Part shown: positions 36,434-45,992 of the stretch, piece after piece
Numbering within the stretch: position 1 is the first letter of the stretch
How the letters are laid out: every line of letters begins with the position of its first letter
Source of the DNA: Candidatus Burkholderia verschuerenii
Lineage (GTDB): Bacteria; Pseudomonadota; Gammaproteobacteria; Burkholderiales; Burkholderiaceae
Length of the DNA stretch: 64,000 bases
Reading direction: 5' to 3'
NCBI RefSeq assembly: GCF_001189365.1
Contig: NZ_LFJJ01000003.1
Span: 26,408 to 90,407 of the forward strand
The notes under the pieces: model-generated
Database searches by the model: none
What the model saw: the letters and a program-made list of their open reading frames with translations, nothing else
What the model was told of the DNA's origin: nothing
Made by a program: the position numbers and the translations under genes

Positions 36434-38266
36434 ATGGTTATCGCGCGTTCAGACACCATAGTGCGCGCCCGCAGCGGGCGTCCCTGGTTCCGCCGACTCT
36501 GGACGGCTGCGCTGATCGCGCTCGCGGTCGCGCCGCCGATCGGCGCGGTTGCCTACATGTTGTATTCCGGGCTGCTCGCGCACGAGACGCATCGTTTCGA
36601 GGTGCCGTACGACGGCCTGTACTGGGATGCTGCGCAGTTTCAGATCGCCTATGAGCGCTTCGAGGCGCAGGTGTTGCTGTATCGCGGCAATGTCGACGAA
36701 GACGCGCAATCGGTGCGCGCGTGCTACGACCTGCTGCGCGCGCGGCTCGACGCGGTATCGGAGACGACGGTGACGCTGGAAGGACGCGAGGCGCTGAACA
36801 ATCGCCAGCAGGAAATCCTGCGCCAGTTGCACACGTCGCTCGATTCGATCCAGACCGATGTCGACAATCTCGATGCCGAACGGCAGCGCACGCTGCACAT
36901 CATCGGCGTGCTGCGGCAGAACGAAACGGTCGTGGCGGAATTGACGAGCGGGCGTCGGCTGATGGATGTCGGCGAGCGCGAGGAGATCGTCCGCGATTTC
37001 GGCGCCAAACGCCGCTTTCTGATGATCGGGGGCGTTGTGCTCGGGCTGATGTCGGCGGCCGCGACCTTGCTGCTGCTGCTCAACGGATATCGCCGTTCGC
37101 GGCTGATCGAGCAGCAACGTTCGGCGCTCGCGGCCGAACATCAGGCGACCCGCGCCGCGCGCGATGCGGGCGTCGCCAAGGACACCTTCCTCGGCATGAT
37201 CAGCCACGAATTGCGCACGCCGCTGCACGCGATCGTGTCGTCGGTGGAACTGCTGTCGCTGAATCTGCGCGCGGAAGGCGATCGCAAGATCATCGAACGG
37301 CTGGAGGCGGGCGCGCGTCATCTCGAAGCGCAGATGCGCGATCTGACCGACTACGCGCGGCTCGGCGCGGGCAAGCTCGAACTGCGCATGGCGGTGTTCG
37401 ATCCGCTCGAACTGCTCGATTCCGTCGTCGATGCCAACACGCCCGCCGCGCATACCAAAGGCCTTGCGTTGCGCGGCGATTTCGTCGGCGAGCACGGGCC
37501 GATCGAATCCGATCCGCATCGCGTGCGGCAGATCGTGACCAACCTCGTCACCAATGTGATCAAATACACCGACACCGGCTCGGTCGACGTCCATTTTCTG
37601 CGCAGCGACAAGCGTCTCGATATCTCGGTGATCGATACCGGACCGGGTATTCCGCGCGAGCAGTTGCCGCTGATTTTTCAGGAGTTCACGCAACTGGATT
37701 CGTCGAGCACGCGGCGTTTCGACGGCGCGGGCATGGGCCTCGCGGTCGTGCGCGGGCTGGTCGATTTGCTGGACGGAACCATCGAGGTATCGAGCGAAGT
37801 GGGACAGGGCGCGGCGTTTCGCGTGAGCTTGCCGGCGGTGCCCGCTCAAAGCGTGCCGGCGCGCGAGGAAGAAGAACGCGCCGCGCCGGGCATGCGCAAG
37901 TCGCGCGTACTGGTGATCGACGATCACGAGTCGATCCGCGAATCGCTGGTGGAAATGCTCACGCATCTGGGCTACGCGACCGTCGCGATGCCTGATGTGG
38001 ACAGCGCGCTCACATGGCTGCGCGCCAACGACGCCGACGTGATCCTCGCCGACCTGCATATGCCGGGCAAGGACGGCTACTCGTTCGCCAACGAGTATCG
38101 CGCGCGGTTGGCGCCCGGCGCGAGCGTGCCGATCATCGCGGTGAGCGCGTATGCGCCCGAACTCGTCGACCCGAGCGCGGCCGTGCTGTTCTTCGACTAT
38201 CTGCTCAAACCGGTGCGCTACGAAGTGCTGAAAGGCGCGGTGACCGCGCGGCGGCTGGCGGCCTGA
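36434..38266 (+). CDS. Hybrid sensor histidine kinase / response regulator
   Basis: 610 residues: N-terminal TM (about 23-47), a periplasmic domain of about 145 residues rich in helices, second TM (about 195-217), HisKA with H-box FLGMISHELRTPLHAI, HATPase with N-box IVTNLVTNVIKY and G-boxes DTGPGIP and GAGMGLAVV, then a C-terminal receiver (VLVIDDHESIRES, VILADLHMPGKDGYS, LLKPVR). 21 bp after the helicase and convergent with an HTH-receiver protein 7 bp beyond its stop, which is the likely partner. Signal unknown. Intact. Confidence 0.92.
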   Translation: MVIARSDTIVRARSGRPWFRRLWTAALIALAVAPPIGAVAYMLYSGLLAHETHRFEVPYDGLYWDAAQFQIAYERFEAQVLLYRGNVDEDAQSVRACYDLLRARLDAVSETTVTLEGREALNNRQQEILRQLHTSLDSIQTDVDNLDAERQRTLHIIGVLRQNETVVAELTSGRRLMDVGEREEIVRDFGAKRRFLMIGGVVLGLMSAAATLLLLLNGYRRSRLIEQQRSALAAEHQATRAARDAGVAKDTFLGMISHELRTPLHAIVSSVELLSLNLRAEGDRKIIERLEAGARHLEAQMRDLTDYARLGAGKLELRMAVFDPLELLDSVVDANTPAAHTKGLALRGDFVGEHGPIESDPHRVRQIVTNLVTNVIKYTDTGSVDVHFLRSDKRLDISVIDTGPGIPREQLPLIFQEFTQLDSSSTRRFDGAGMGLAVVRGLVDLLDGTIEVSSEVGQGAAFRVSLPAVPAQSVPAREEEERAAPGMRKSRVLVIDDHESIRESLVEMLTHLGYATVAMPDVDSALTWLRANDADVILADLHMPGKDGYSFANEYRARLAPGASVPIIAVSAYAPELVDPSAAVLFFDYLLKPVRYEVLKGAVTARRLAA

Positions 38267-38273
38267 GCGCGCT

Positions 38274-39127
38274 TTAGCTGCGCAACAGACGCTTCGACAG
38301 ATCGGCGACGAGAATGCCGAGCCGCGCCGGTTTCTCGAAACACGCGACGTTGTAATCGCGGATCACCTGACTGATCTCCGATTCGCTCGCCTTGCCCGTG
38401 GTCAGTTCGCCCGTCAGCACGAAGATGGGCGCATCGGGATTGTCGGACTCGCGCACCGCGCGGATCGCGCCCGCCGACGTGTGCGCGCCGAACAGCCAGT
38501 CGATCACCACGGCATCGAATACTTGCGATTGCAGCGCTTCCAGAAACGCGTCGAGGTTGTAAAAGGCCATCGCGGTGAAGCCGGTCGCGTCGAGGTAATC
38601 GTGCAGATTGTCGGCGGACGCGTGATCGTCGTCGACACGGCGATCACCGGTTTTTCCACATCGGCGCGACGCGGCAGGATTTCGATCTTGTGGACGTCGC
38701 ACGCTTCGTAGAGCAGCACGCCTTCGTGCTTGCTGACGATCCAGCGGTTATTCAGCTTCTGCGCGATGAAATCCGGCCGGCTGCCCGCTTCCAGCGACTG
38801 GCCGATCCACGCCTGACACGGCACTTCGATCGAGCCGAGTTTAAGGACCGCATCGTGCGCGGTGCCTTCGGTTTCGTCGGGACGCGTGTTGATGGTGTCG
38901 AACAGCTTGAGCGCGGGTTCGTCGAAGGCATCGGCGACGCGGCGAATCTGCGCCAGCGTCCACGGACTGTTGCCGCGCAGCTTGCGATGCCCTTGCGAAA
39001 AACTCAGATCGAGGATGCGGCAGAGTTCCGCCGTCTGCTGACGCTTGCCGATGCCATGACGGCTCATGAGCTTGCGCACGCGTTCGGCCACGGCGAGCGA
39101 TTCGGATGAAGAAGTTTCGGTGACCAT
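38274..39127 (-). pseudogene. BetR-type HTH protein with C-terminal receiver domain, frameshifted
   Basis: Start ATG 39127 (MVTETSSSESLAV). N-terminal helix-turn-helix resembling BetR (VRKLMSRHGIGKRQQTAEL through LAQIRRVADAF), a middle beta-rich region with 'VPCQAWIG', and a C-terminal receiver with IDDD-like pocket, VVIDWLFG phospho-acceptor and CFEKP lysine. Output domain first and receiver last is the reverse of common regulators. The break at about 38633-38637 separates KPVIAV from the receiver (DDDHASADNLHDYLD in the second frame) and fits one lost base. Convergent to the hybrid kinase, with which it probably forms a phosphorelay. Confidence 0.82.
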
Positions 39128-39396
39128 GGCGCCAGTTATCGCATGCGTGAAGGTAGGCCCGCTTGAGGCCGATCGGGGCGATGTGCTGCGCCGTCGAGCC
39201 GTCATTGTAAGCGCCGGGTGTCGCGCTTCGCGCAATGTCGGAAGAAATTTGCGTGTTACCGAGCCTTTGCGCAGGGGAATGAAAGCCTGCGCGTCGATCA
39301 ATCTTTCCAATGGAAATTTATGTTGACGCGGAGCAGTGGTCTATCCCAGAATGTTTCCATTGTAAAGATTTGAGCCACGAATTCAGGAGAACGGTC

Positions 39397-39912
39397 ATGA
39401 ACTTGATGAACATCGTTTCGGGCACGCCGGTATGGGTCTGGGTGCTGTTGGGCGTGCTGGTATCGCGCGGCATGAAAGCGTTGAAGGGCGGCACTGCGCC
39501 GTTGAGCAAGCTGGCGGTCGTGCCGCTCGCGTTCGCCGCTTGGGGAGTGCTGCATTTGCTGTCGGATCGCGCTTCGGGGCCGGATGCGTGGATGATGTGG
39601 GCGGCCGGCGCGCTGCTCGGCGCGGGCATCGGCGCGATGCTGGCCAAACGCAGCGGCCTCAGCGTGAATCGCGCGGCGCGCACGATCACGCTGCCCGGAT
39701 CGGCCGTGCCGCTGGCGCTGATCGTCGTGACCTTCGCGACGAAGTTCTGGCTGGGCTACGAACTGGCGACGACGCATGTCGTCGTGGATGCGGGATTCGT
39801 CGTGTTGAGCGCGCTGGTGTCGGGCGTGACGGCGGGGATTTTCGCGGGCCGCTTCCTGATTTACTGGCTGGTGTTGCGGCCGACCGCGCCGGTCGCATTC
39901 GAAGGCGCATAA
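39397..39912 (+). CDS. Multi-pass membrane protein (DUF6622-like)
   Basis: 171 residues from the ATG at 39397 (CAGGAG upstream). About five hydrophobic segments; the start MNLMNIVSGTPVWVWVLLGVL resembles the DUF6622 family of small burkholderial membrane proteins. No catalytic motif seen. Followed by a strong terminator. Confidence 0.72.
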   Translation: MNLMNIVSGTPVWVWVLLGVLVSRGMKALKGGTAPLSKLAVVPLAFAAWGVLHLLSDRASGPDAWMMWAAGALLGAGIGAMLAKRSGLSVNRAARTITLPGSAVPLALIVVTFATKFWLGYELATTHVVVDAGFVVLSALVSGVTAGIFAGRFLIYWLVLRPTAPVAFEGA

Positions 39913-39913
39913 A

Positions 39914-39943
39914 AAAAATCGCCGTGAAGTCACGGCGATTTTT
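39914..39943. terminator. Bidirectional intrinsic terminator
   Basis: AAAAATCGCCGTG (39914-39926) and CACGGCGATTTTT (39931-39943) pair perfectly over AAGT, between the membrane protein gene and the convergent cold-shock gene. Confidence 0.88.
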
Positions 39944-39962
39944 CGTTCGAGCGGATCGCGCC

Positions 39963-40166
39963 TTACTGCGGCGAGATGTTTGCCGCCTGCAAACCCTTCG
40001 GCCCCTGGCGCACGTCGAACATCACTTTCTGGTTTTCCTGCAGCGACTTGTAGCCTTCCGCGCGGATTTCGGAGAAATGCGCGAACACATCGGGCGTGCC
40101 GTCGTCGGGCGTGATGAAGCCGAAACCCTTGGTGTCGTTGAACCATTTAACAATGCCAGTTGCCAT
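39963..40166 (-). CDS. cspA: Cold-shock protein, CspA family
   Basis: 67 residues; single OB-fold cold-shock domain with RNP1 (KGFGFI) and RNP2 (VFAHF). Binds single-stranded RNA/DNA and melts RNA structure. Start ATG 40166 with AGAGGA upstream. The gene-free 80 bp before it may form part of the long 5'UTR usual for csp genes. Confidence 0.95.
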   Translation of the reverse strand: MATGIVKWFNDTKGFGFITPDDGTPDVFAHFSEIRAEGYKSLQENQKVMFDVRQGPKGLQAANISPQ

Positions 40167-40246
40167 CTTTTCCTCTTGTGCGGCAGTGTTGAGCGGGCGT
40201 GAGCCGCGCGGGTTGGGTTGAAACGGAATTCGTCGACAGTTGTTTA

Positions 40247-40498
40247 TCAGGCCAGCGCTGCGGCTTCGTCGCGGCGCATGTCGTCGAGCAGCGTCGAAAG
40301 CTGGTCTTGCGCGTCGTGGCCGCTGAAGTCGCGCAAGGTCGCGAGGAGCGTGCGCCACGGCGCGGGCCAGCGGGTTTCGCGCAGGCAGCGGCCGGTTGCA
40401 TCGGTGATGCGCAGCACGGTGGTATCGGGGAAATAGGTGAGGGTGACGGGTTGTCCGTCGAGGATGCACGTAGCGGTGCAGGCTTTCGGTGTGAACAT
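40247..40498 (-). CDS. Small hypothetical protein
   Basis: 83 residues, beta-rich N-terminus ([21 protein letters not shown]) and a charged helical C-terminus ([14 protein letters not shown]). No family recognised. On the same strand as cspA, 80 bp upstream of it. Confidence 0.55.
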   Translation of the reverse strand: MFTPKACTATCILDGQPVTLTYFPDTTVLRITDATGRCLRETRWPAPWRTLLATLRDFSGHDAQDQLSTLLDDMRRDEAAALA

Positions 40499-40717
40499 GC
40501 TCGGTTGGTCTGAAGTGATCTTCGCGGCACGCGGCGCGTGCGCAGTTTTTCGTTAGCGATTCTCCAAAGCAATGCGTGTGCCTGACAACCGATGCGCGCT
40601 TCGATGCAACGCATATGGCGACGCGTTTCGAAAACCCGCCTGCGCGAAGTTGAATGGTGTATTGCGAACTAGCCGCTTAATTACGCGACGATGCGCTTAC
40701 ATACTGCGACACAGCCC

Positions 40718-40897
40718 ATGCAGGAGTTCGCCGTGCTCGTCGCTTTTTTTGTGGTCAGTCCGCTTTGTGTCGCCTCGCTGTTCGCGTTCGCCAACTTCGC
40801 CGATCGCACCTTCAGGGACGCGTTGCCGGTCGAACGTAAAGCTTTCGTCGAAGCGCGCGTGCCTTCGCGCTATCGCGATCGTCGCGCGGAGCGTTAA
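40718..40897 (+). CDS. Small single-helix membrane protein
   Basis: 59 residues from the Met at 40718 (a start at 40691 is also open). One hydrophobic helix (FAVLVAFFVVSPLCVASLFAF) followed by a charged C-terminus (VEARVPSRYRDRRAER). The last codons overlap the stop of the convergent gene by 4 bp. Function unknown. Confidence 0.5.
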   Translation: MQEFAVLVAFFVVSPLCVASLFAFANFADRTFRDALPVERKAFVEARVPSRYRDRRAER

Positions 40898-41373
40898 GTC
40901 GGGTCCTTCGGACGCGACATCAGCCGGCGAAGCAGATCGTCGGTCTGTTCCTGCGCATCCGCGATGCGCTTTCTGCCAAACGCCTCGCGCACCGGCATGC
41001 CGTCTCCCGGTGGCGGTCCCGGATCGATCTCGCGCCAGACGTGCCACGCCGCCTGCAAGTGCTGTTCGAGCTTGCGCAGGCGCTTTTCGCCCTTGTGCCA
41101 CTGCCACGCGCTCAATGCGGTCAGCGCCGCGCCCGTGCCGATCGCGCCGCTCACGACGGCGAGCACCGTCACCGGCCAGTTGATCACGTCGGCGAATTCC
41201 AGACCGAGCAGCACGCCGCCGGTGATCGCCAGTCCCGCCGCGCCGAAGCCCACGGTCGCCTGCGCGCCGCCCAGCATGCGGTTTTCGCGAAGAATCGCGG
41301 TCAGGGTCGCCTTCACGAGATCCTCGACTTCGAGCACGCGCGCAACATTCATTTGGGGTTTCGTGAAAGGCAT
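40894..41373 (-). CDS. Two-helix membrane protein of unknown function
   Basis: 159 residues from the ATG at 41373 (MPFTKPQMNVARVLE). A central pair of TM helices (about residues 40-60 and 70-90, LAITGGVLLGLEFADV, VTVLAVVSGAIGTGAALTAL) flanked by charged helices; the C-terminal half is Arg/Lys/Glu-rich. No family recognised. Confidence 0.6.
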   Translation of the reverse strand: MPFTKPQMNVARVLEVEDLVKATLTAILRENRMLGGAQATVGFGAAGLAITGGVLLGLEFADVINWPVTVLAVVSGAIGTGAALTALSAWQWHKGEKRLRKLEQHLQAAWHVWREIDPGPPPGDGMPVREAFGRKRIADAQEQTDDLLRRLMSRPKDPT

Positions 41374-41655
41374 GATGCCGGAATCGTCGATAGAGATTCG
41401 TCCAGCATAAGTCCGACCCCGCGCCCCCTTCCGTCCGGTAATGAACATTGACCGGGATATCCCGGCGCGCGAAATCGTCGAATGGATCGCACACATGGAA
41501 GAAACCGTCGCGTGTCGGCGTTAAAATCCGACCAATGTCGATAAGAACCTATCCGAGGGCCAACGGCGCAGGCAGGCAAGCCTGCGATTGTCGAAGCGAT
41601 AAAGCGCCGTGGCCGCCGATGTATAAGCGGCCATCGCCCGTGGAGGAGAGAACGC

Positions 41656-43194
41656 TTGAAACGATTCCCAGCCAGCGGAAGCCCGAGGACGTCATGGGTG
41701 GACCGGCACGCCGCAGCCGTCGCGATTGGCGCGACGCTCGCGAGCGTGGTGATTCTGATTGCAACGGTACTGGTGCTGGCCTCGGGCCGGCATGAAGCGA
41801 TCGAGCGCGCGCGGCACACGTCCGCCAACGTCGCCGCGGCGCTGGCGCGCGACATGGTGCGCAATCTCGAGATTTACGATCTGTCGCTGCAGGCGGTCGT
41901 CGACGGCATGAGCGATCCGGCGATCCTGAGCCTGCCGGTCGAGATCCGGCATCAGGTGCTGTTCGACCGCTCGACCACGGCCGCGTATATCAGCGGCATC
42001 TATGCGCTCGATCCGCTCGGGCACGTGACCGAGGCGCGCACGCGCAAGATGCCGGGCGTCGATCTGTCGGATCGCGATTACTTCGCCGTTCATCGCGATC
42101 GTGCCGATGCCGGGCTGTTCATCTCCAAGCCGTATTTATCGCGGCTGCGCAACGGCACGCCGTCGATCGCGCTGAGCCGGCGCATTGCGAAGCCGGACGG
42201 CGGTTTCGGCGGCGTCGCGCTGATCGCGATCAACCTCGGCTATTTCCAGCAGCTCGTCGACGATATCCGGCTCGGCAGCCACGGCGCGGCGACCATCGTG
42301 CAGACCGATGGCTTTATCGTCGCGCGCAATCCGCGCGCCGCGCCCGCCGATGCGCCCAACGTGCGCGGTTCGCCAACCTTTTCGCGCATGCTCGAAGCGC
42401 AGAGCGGTTCCTACGATGCGCGCTCGCCCATCGATGGCGTCGAGAAAATCTTCACGTTTTCGCATGTGCGCGGCAGCAATCTGATCGTGGTCGTCGCGCC
42501 CGCCATCGACGACGTGACGGCGGAGTGGAAGCATCGGTCGCTGATCATCGGCACGCTGGTGATCGTGGTCTCGAGCGCGTTCACGGCGGTCGTGTGGCTG
42601 CTGGTGTTCGCGGTCCGACAGCGCGACGCGGCGCAGGCCAAGCTGATCGAGATCGCGGATACGGACGGGCTGACCGGCGTCGCGAATCGCCGCAGACTGG
42701 ATTCCGCGCTCGACGAATTGTGGACGCAGGCGATGAAATCTGGCGCGCCGATCGCGCTGCTGTTCGTCGACGCCGATCACTTCAAGCTCTACAACGATAC
42801 CCACGGACACGAAACCGGCGATCGCGCGTTGCGTTTCGTGGCCGATTGCCTGCGCCGTCGCGCGCGTCGCGAGCGCGATGTGGTCGCGCGATACGGCGGC
42901 GAGGAGTTCGTCGTCGTGCTGGCCGATTCGGACAAGGCGCAAGCGCGCGAGATCGCCGAAGCGATTCGCGCCGATGTCGCGAGCCGCGAAATGTCGACCA
43001 CGCGCACGGAGTTGCCGCCGCTGACGGTGAGCATCGGCTTCGTCGTGTGCCGGCCGTCGCAAGGCGATGAAATCGACGACATGATGCGCCTCGCCGACAA
43101 GGCGCTGTACGAATCGAAAGCGCAAGGGCGCAACCGCGTGACGGATGCATCGGCGCGCGTGCCGCAGCCGAATCAGGTCGACGTCGAGTCGTAA
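41656..43194 (+). CDS. Membrane-bound diguanylate cyclase with Cache-type sensor
   Basis: 512 residues. TTG start at 41656 supported by a GGAGGAGAG site. TM helix (about 25-44), a periplasmic dCache-like sensor of about 240 residues (DLSDRDYFAVHRDR, SIALSRRI), a second TM (about 298-318), and a GGDEF domain with an intact active site GGEEF preceded by the product-inhibition I-site RERD five residues upstream. It makes c-di-GMP from GTP, presumably in response to a small periplasmic ligand. No EAL domain. Intact. Confidence 0.92.
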   Translation: MKRFPASGSPRTSWVDRHAAAVAIGATLASVVILIATVLVLASGRHEAIERARHTSANVAAALARDMVRNLEIYDLSLQAVVDGMSDPAILSLPVEIRHQVLFDRSTTAAYISGIYALDPLGHVTEARTRKMPGVDLSDRDYFAVHRDRADAGLFISKPYLSRLRNGTPSIALSRRIAKPDGGFGGVALIAINLGYFQQLVDDIRLGSHGAATIVQTDGFIVARNPRAAPADAPNVRGSPTFSRMLEAQSGSYDARSPIDGVEKIFTFSHVRGSNLIVVVAPAIDDVTAEWKHRSLIIGTLVIVVSSAFTAVVWLLVFAVRQRDAAQAKLIEIADTDGLTGVANRRRLDSALDELWTQAMKSGAPIALLFVDADHFKLYNDTHGHETGDRALRFVADCLRRRARRERDVVARYGGEEFVVVLADSDKAQAREIAEAIRADVASREMSTTRTELPPLTVSIGFVVCRPSQGDEIDDMMRLADKALYESKAQGRNRVTDASARVPQPNQVDVES

Positions 43195-43200
43195 GCGGCG

Positions 43201-44113
43201 TTACGGTGCGTCGATGTCGACCGGCGCATGCTGCGCCATCAGTTCCGCGATCCAGTCGATGAACACGCGCAGCTTCGCGCTGACATGCCGGTTCGGCGGA
43301 TAGGCGACGTGCAGCGGCATCGGATCGAGCCGCCAGTCCGCGAACAGTTCGACGAGTTCGCCGCGCGCGAGGGCATCGCGCGACATATAGTGCGGCAGCC
43401 ACAGAATGCCGAGACCGGCGAGTACGGCGGCGAGATAGGCGTTGCCGTTGCCGTTGTCGACGGCGAGGGCGTAGCGGCTTTGCGCGCGGACGGTTTCATC
43501 GCCGCGACGCATGACGACGCTGTAGAGCTTGCCCGGCCGTCCCCACGTAAAACCCACGATGCGCTGATGCGTATGCGCAAGCTCCTGCGGATGCGCCGGC
43601 ACGCCCGCATGCCGCAGAGAATCCGGCGCGGCGTAGACGCCCAGCCGCAAATCGCCGACGCGCCGTGCCACTAGCGATTGATCCGCGATCTCGCCGCCGC
43701 GCACCACGCAATCGACGTTCTCGCCGATCACATCGACGGTGCGATCGCTCGCGCCAAGATCGAGCTGGATGTCGGGATAGCGCGCCAGAAAAGCCGGCAG
43801 CGCGGGAATAAGGATGAGGCGCGCGAACGGGCTCGGCACATCGACGCGCAGCCGTCCGCGCGGCACCGCCGATGCGCTCGACAGGCTCGTCTCGGCATTG
43901 TCCATATCGGCGAGCAGACGCAGCGCGCGCTCGTAGCGTCACGTTGCTCCTGCGCGTCGTGCGATTGAGGAGGCGCACGCGCAATCGCGCCTCCAGTTGC
44001 TGGATGAGTTGCGTGACGGTGGTCTTGCTCATGTGCAGCGTGTCGGCGGCGCGCGTGAAGCTGCCCGCTTCCACGACACGAACGAACGCGCGCATTGCAT
44101 CGAAGCGATCCAT
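43201..44113 (-). pseudogene. LysR-family regulator with small internal deletion
   Basis: Start ATG 44113 (MDRFDAMRAFVRVVEAGSF). Intact LysR HTH (FTRAADTLHMSKTTVTQLIQQLE) up to LLNRTTRRSNVT, then a jump at about 43936 into another frame at YERALRLLADM. Family members have about six more residues here (typically xDGAAYY), so roughly 17-20 bp are missing with loss of frame. The effector domain is complete in the second frame. Divergent to the RidA gene. Confidence 0.83.
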
Positions 44114-44237
44114 GAGTCGGGCTCCGCGTGAGTATTGTTTGCATTCTACAAACAGTGATGGCCACGCTTGCCCCTTTATCGCGCGCGCTTGCGCGGATAA
44201 AGTCGTCTCACTTAATGGAGCCATGAGAGAGATGAAC

Positions 44238-44627
44238 ATGACGCAACGAGACGTGGTGTTTCCCGCTGGACGACAGGCGCTTTACGATCGCAACCGCTAT
44301 TCGCCTGCGATTCGCGCGAACGGCTTGCTGTTCGTATCGGGACAAGTCGGCAGCCGCGACGACGGCTCGCCCGAGCCGGAACTGGAGGCGCAAGTGCGGC
44401 GCGCGTTCCGCAATCTGAACGCGATCCTCGAAGCAGCGGGCTGCACGTTCGACGACGTGATCGACGTCACGGTGTTCATGGTCGATCCGCAATCGACATT
44501 CGAACGCGTGTGGCAGGTCGTGCCCGAGTTCTGGGGCGACGCGCCGCACCCGACCCTGACGGCGGTCGGCGTGACGTGGCTGTATGGCTTCGACTTCGAG
44601 ATCAAGGTGATCGCGAAGCTGCCTTGA
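44238..44627 (+). CDS. RidA-family (YjgF/YER057c) enamine/imine deaminase
   Basis: 129 residues from ATG 44238, chosen because AGAGAG lies six bases upstream; 44223 and 44232 are alternatives. Family features: GLLFVSGQVG, ILEAAGCTFDDVIDVTVFM and HPTLTAVGV, where the catalytic Arg of canonical RidA (RxxV near the C-terminus) is not evident, so it may belong to a non-archetypal subgroup. Divergent to the LysR regulator. Confidence 0.82.
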   Translation: MTQRDVVFPAGRQALYDRNRYSPAIRANGLLFVSGQVGSRDDGSPEPELEAQVRRAFRNLNAILEAAGCTFDDVIDVTVFMVDPQSTFERVWQVVPEFWGDAPHPTLTAVGVTWLYGFDFEIKVIAKLP

Positions 44628-44637
44628 ATACGAAGCG

Positions 44638-45084
44638 TCAGCCTTGCTTCAGCGGCATCGTGTAGGTGGTCGCGGTGCCGCTCAGACACACGTCGCCCTT
44701 CTGATTCGTGACGGCGACTTCCACGGTGCAGATCGGTTTGTCTTCGCGCACCGTCTTGACTTCGACGCGGCCCGTCACGGTATCGCCGACGAGCACGGCC
44801 TTCGAGAACTTCAGTTCCATGCCGAGAAACACGGTGCCCGGCTCCGGCAAATCTTCCGCGACAATCGCGTTGAGCATGCCCGACGTCACGCCGCCCTGCA
44901 CGATCAGCCCGCCGAATGGCGATTGTTTGGCGAGCGCTTCGTCATAGTGCAGGGGATTGCGGTCGCCCGTGATTTCCGTGAAGAGTTCGATGTCGCGCTT
45001 GCTCATCGTCTTGGAACGCTCGGCGCTCGCGCCCGCCTTGGGCATGCCGCGCAGGGTTTGGGTCCAGCCGTTGTCTCCGCTCAT
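44638..45084 (-). CDS. MaoC-like dehydratase (PhaJ-type enoyl-CoA hydratase)
   Basis: 148 residues. Hotdog fold with the hydratase catalytic D-x4-H (DRNPLH) and the adjacent GGLIVQGGVTSGML. Likely hydrates an enoyl-CoA to the (R)-3-hydroxyacyl-CoA. A later Met at about residue 27 is an alternative start. Convergent with the RidA gene and divergent to an SDR. Confidence 0.85.
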   Translation of the reverse strand: MSGDNGWTQTLRGMPKAGASAERSKTMSKRDIELFTEITGDRNPLHYDEALAKQSPFGGLIVQGGVTSGMLNAIVAEDLPEPGTVFLGMELKFSKAVLVGDTVTGRVEVKTVREDKPICTVEVAVTNQKGDVCLSGTATTYTMPLKQG

Positions 45085-45182
45085 GTCGTCTCCTGGTTGG
45101 GTTCAAAAATGATAACCCAGCGCATGCGAGGTTTTTCGTCGCAGTATCCTTGAGCGCCACGACACGAGCGAGGAGCGACGGC

Positions 45183-45979
45183 ATGAATGCGAAGATCGGT
45201 GATCGTCTTGCGGGAAAGGTAGCCATCGTCAGCGGCGGCGCGGGAGGATGCGGCGCGGCGGCGTCGGAGTTGTTCGCGGCGCAGGGCGCGAAGGTCGCCA
45301 TCGTCGATCGCGACGAGGAGGCGGCGCTCGCGCTCGCGTCCCGTCTGCGCGATGCCGGACTCGACGCGATCGGCATCGGCGCGGACGTGTCGAAGCGAGC
45401 CCACGTGCAACGCGGGGTCGCGGCCGCCCACGCGCAATACGGCGATGCCGATATCCTCTTCAATCACGCCGGCACGCTGATCGTGAAGCCGTTTCTCGAT
45501 ATAGAGGAAACGGAATGGGACTGGCTGATGGGCGTCAACGTCAAGAGCATGTTTCTGATGACGCAAGCCTTCTGATGACGCAAGCCGTTCTACCGCAGAT
45601 GCTGGCGAAAGGGCGCGGCAGCATCATCTGCACGTCGTCGATTTCGGCGGTTTATGCGACGCCCGGAGAAGTGCTCTACGACGCCACCAAGGGCGCGTGC
45701 CACATGTTCGCGCGCGCGATCGCGGTGGAGTATCGCGATCGCGGCATCCGCTGCAATGCGGTGGCGCCGGGCTTTATCCGCACGCCGCACGGCATGCGCG
45801 AACTGAAGGAGCTTCAGGCGATGGGCGTCGATGCCACCGAAGACGCCATCGCCGTGCAGCAGGGCCGTTTGTGCGAGCCGTCGGAAGTGGCGTCGGCGGC
45901 GCTGTTTCTCGCCTCCGACGAATCGAGCTTCGTCAACGGCACGCATCTGTTCGTCGACAACGGCTTTTCCGCCGTATAG
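45183..45979 (+). pseudogene. Short-chain dehydrogenase disrupted by a 17-bp tandem duplication
   Basis: Classical SDR: cofactor motif [12 protein letters not shown]-like motif, catalytic Ser (STSSIS region) and Y-x3-K (YDATK). At 45553-45586 the 17-mer TTCTGATGACGCAAGCC is repeated head to tail. After the first copy the frame stops (MTQAF-stop); removing one copy restores [13 protein letters not shown] and the rest of the enzyme. Restored length about 260 residues. Substrate unknown. Confidence 0.9.
45553..45586. repeat. Perfect 17-bp tandem duplication inside SDR gene
   Basis: Copies at 45553-45569 and 45570-45586. Length not divisible by 3, so it frameshifts the gene. Confidence 0.95.
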
Positions 45980-45992
45980 CGCGCGGCGTGGT

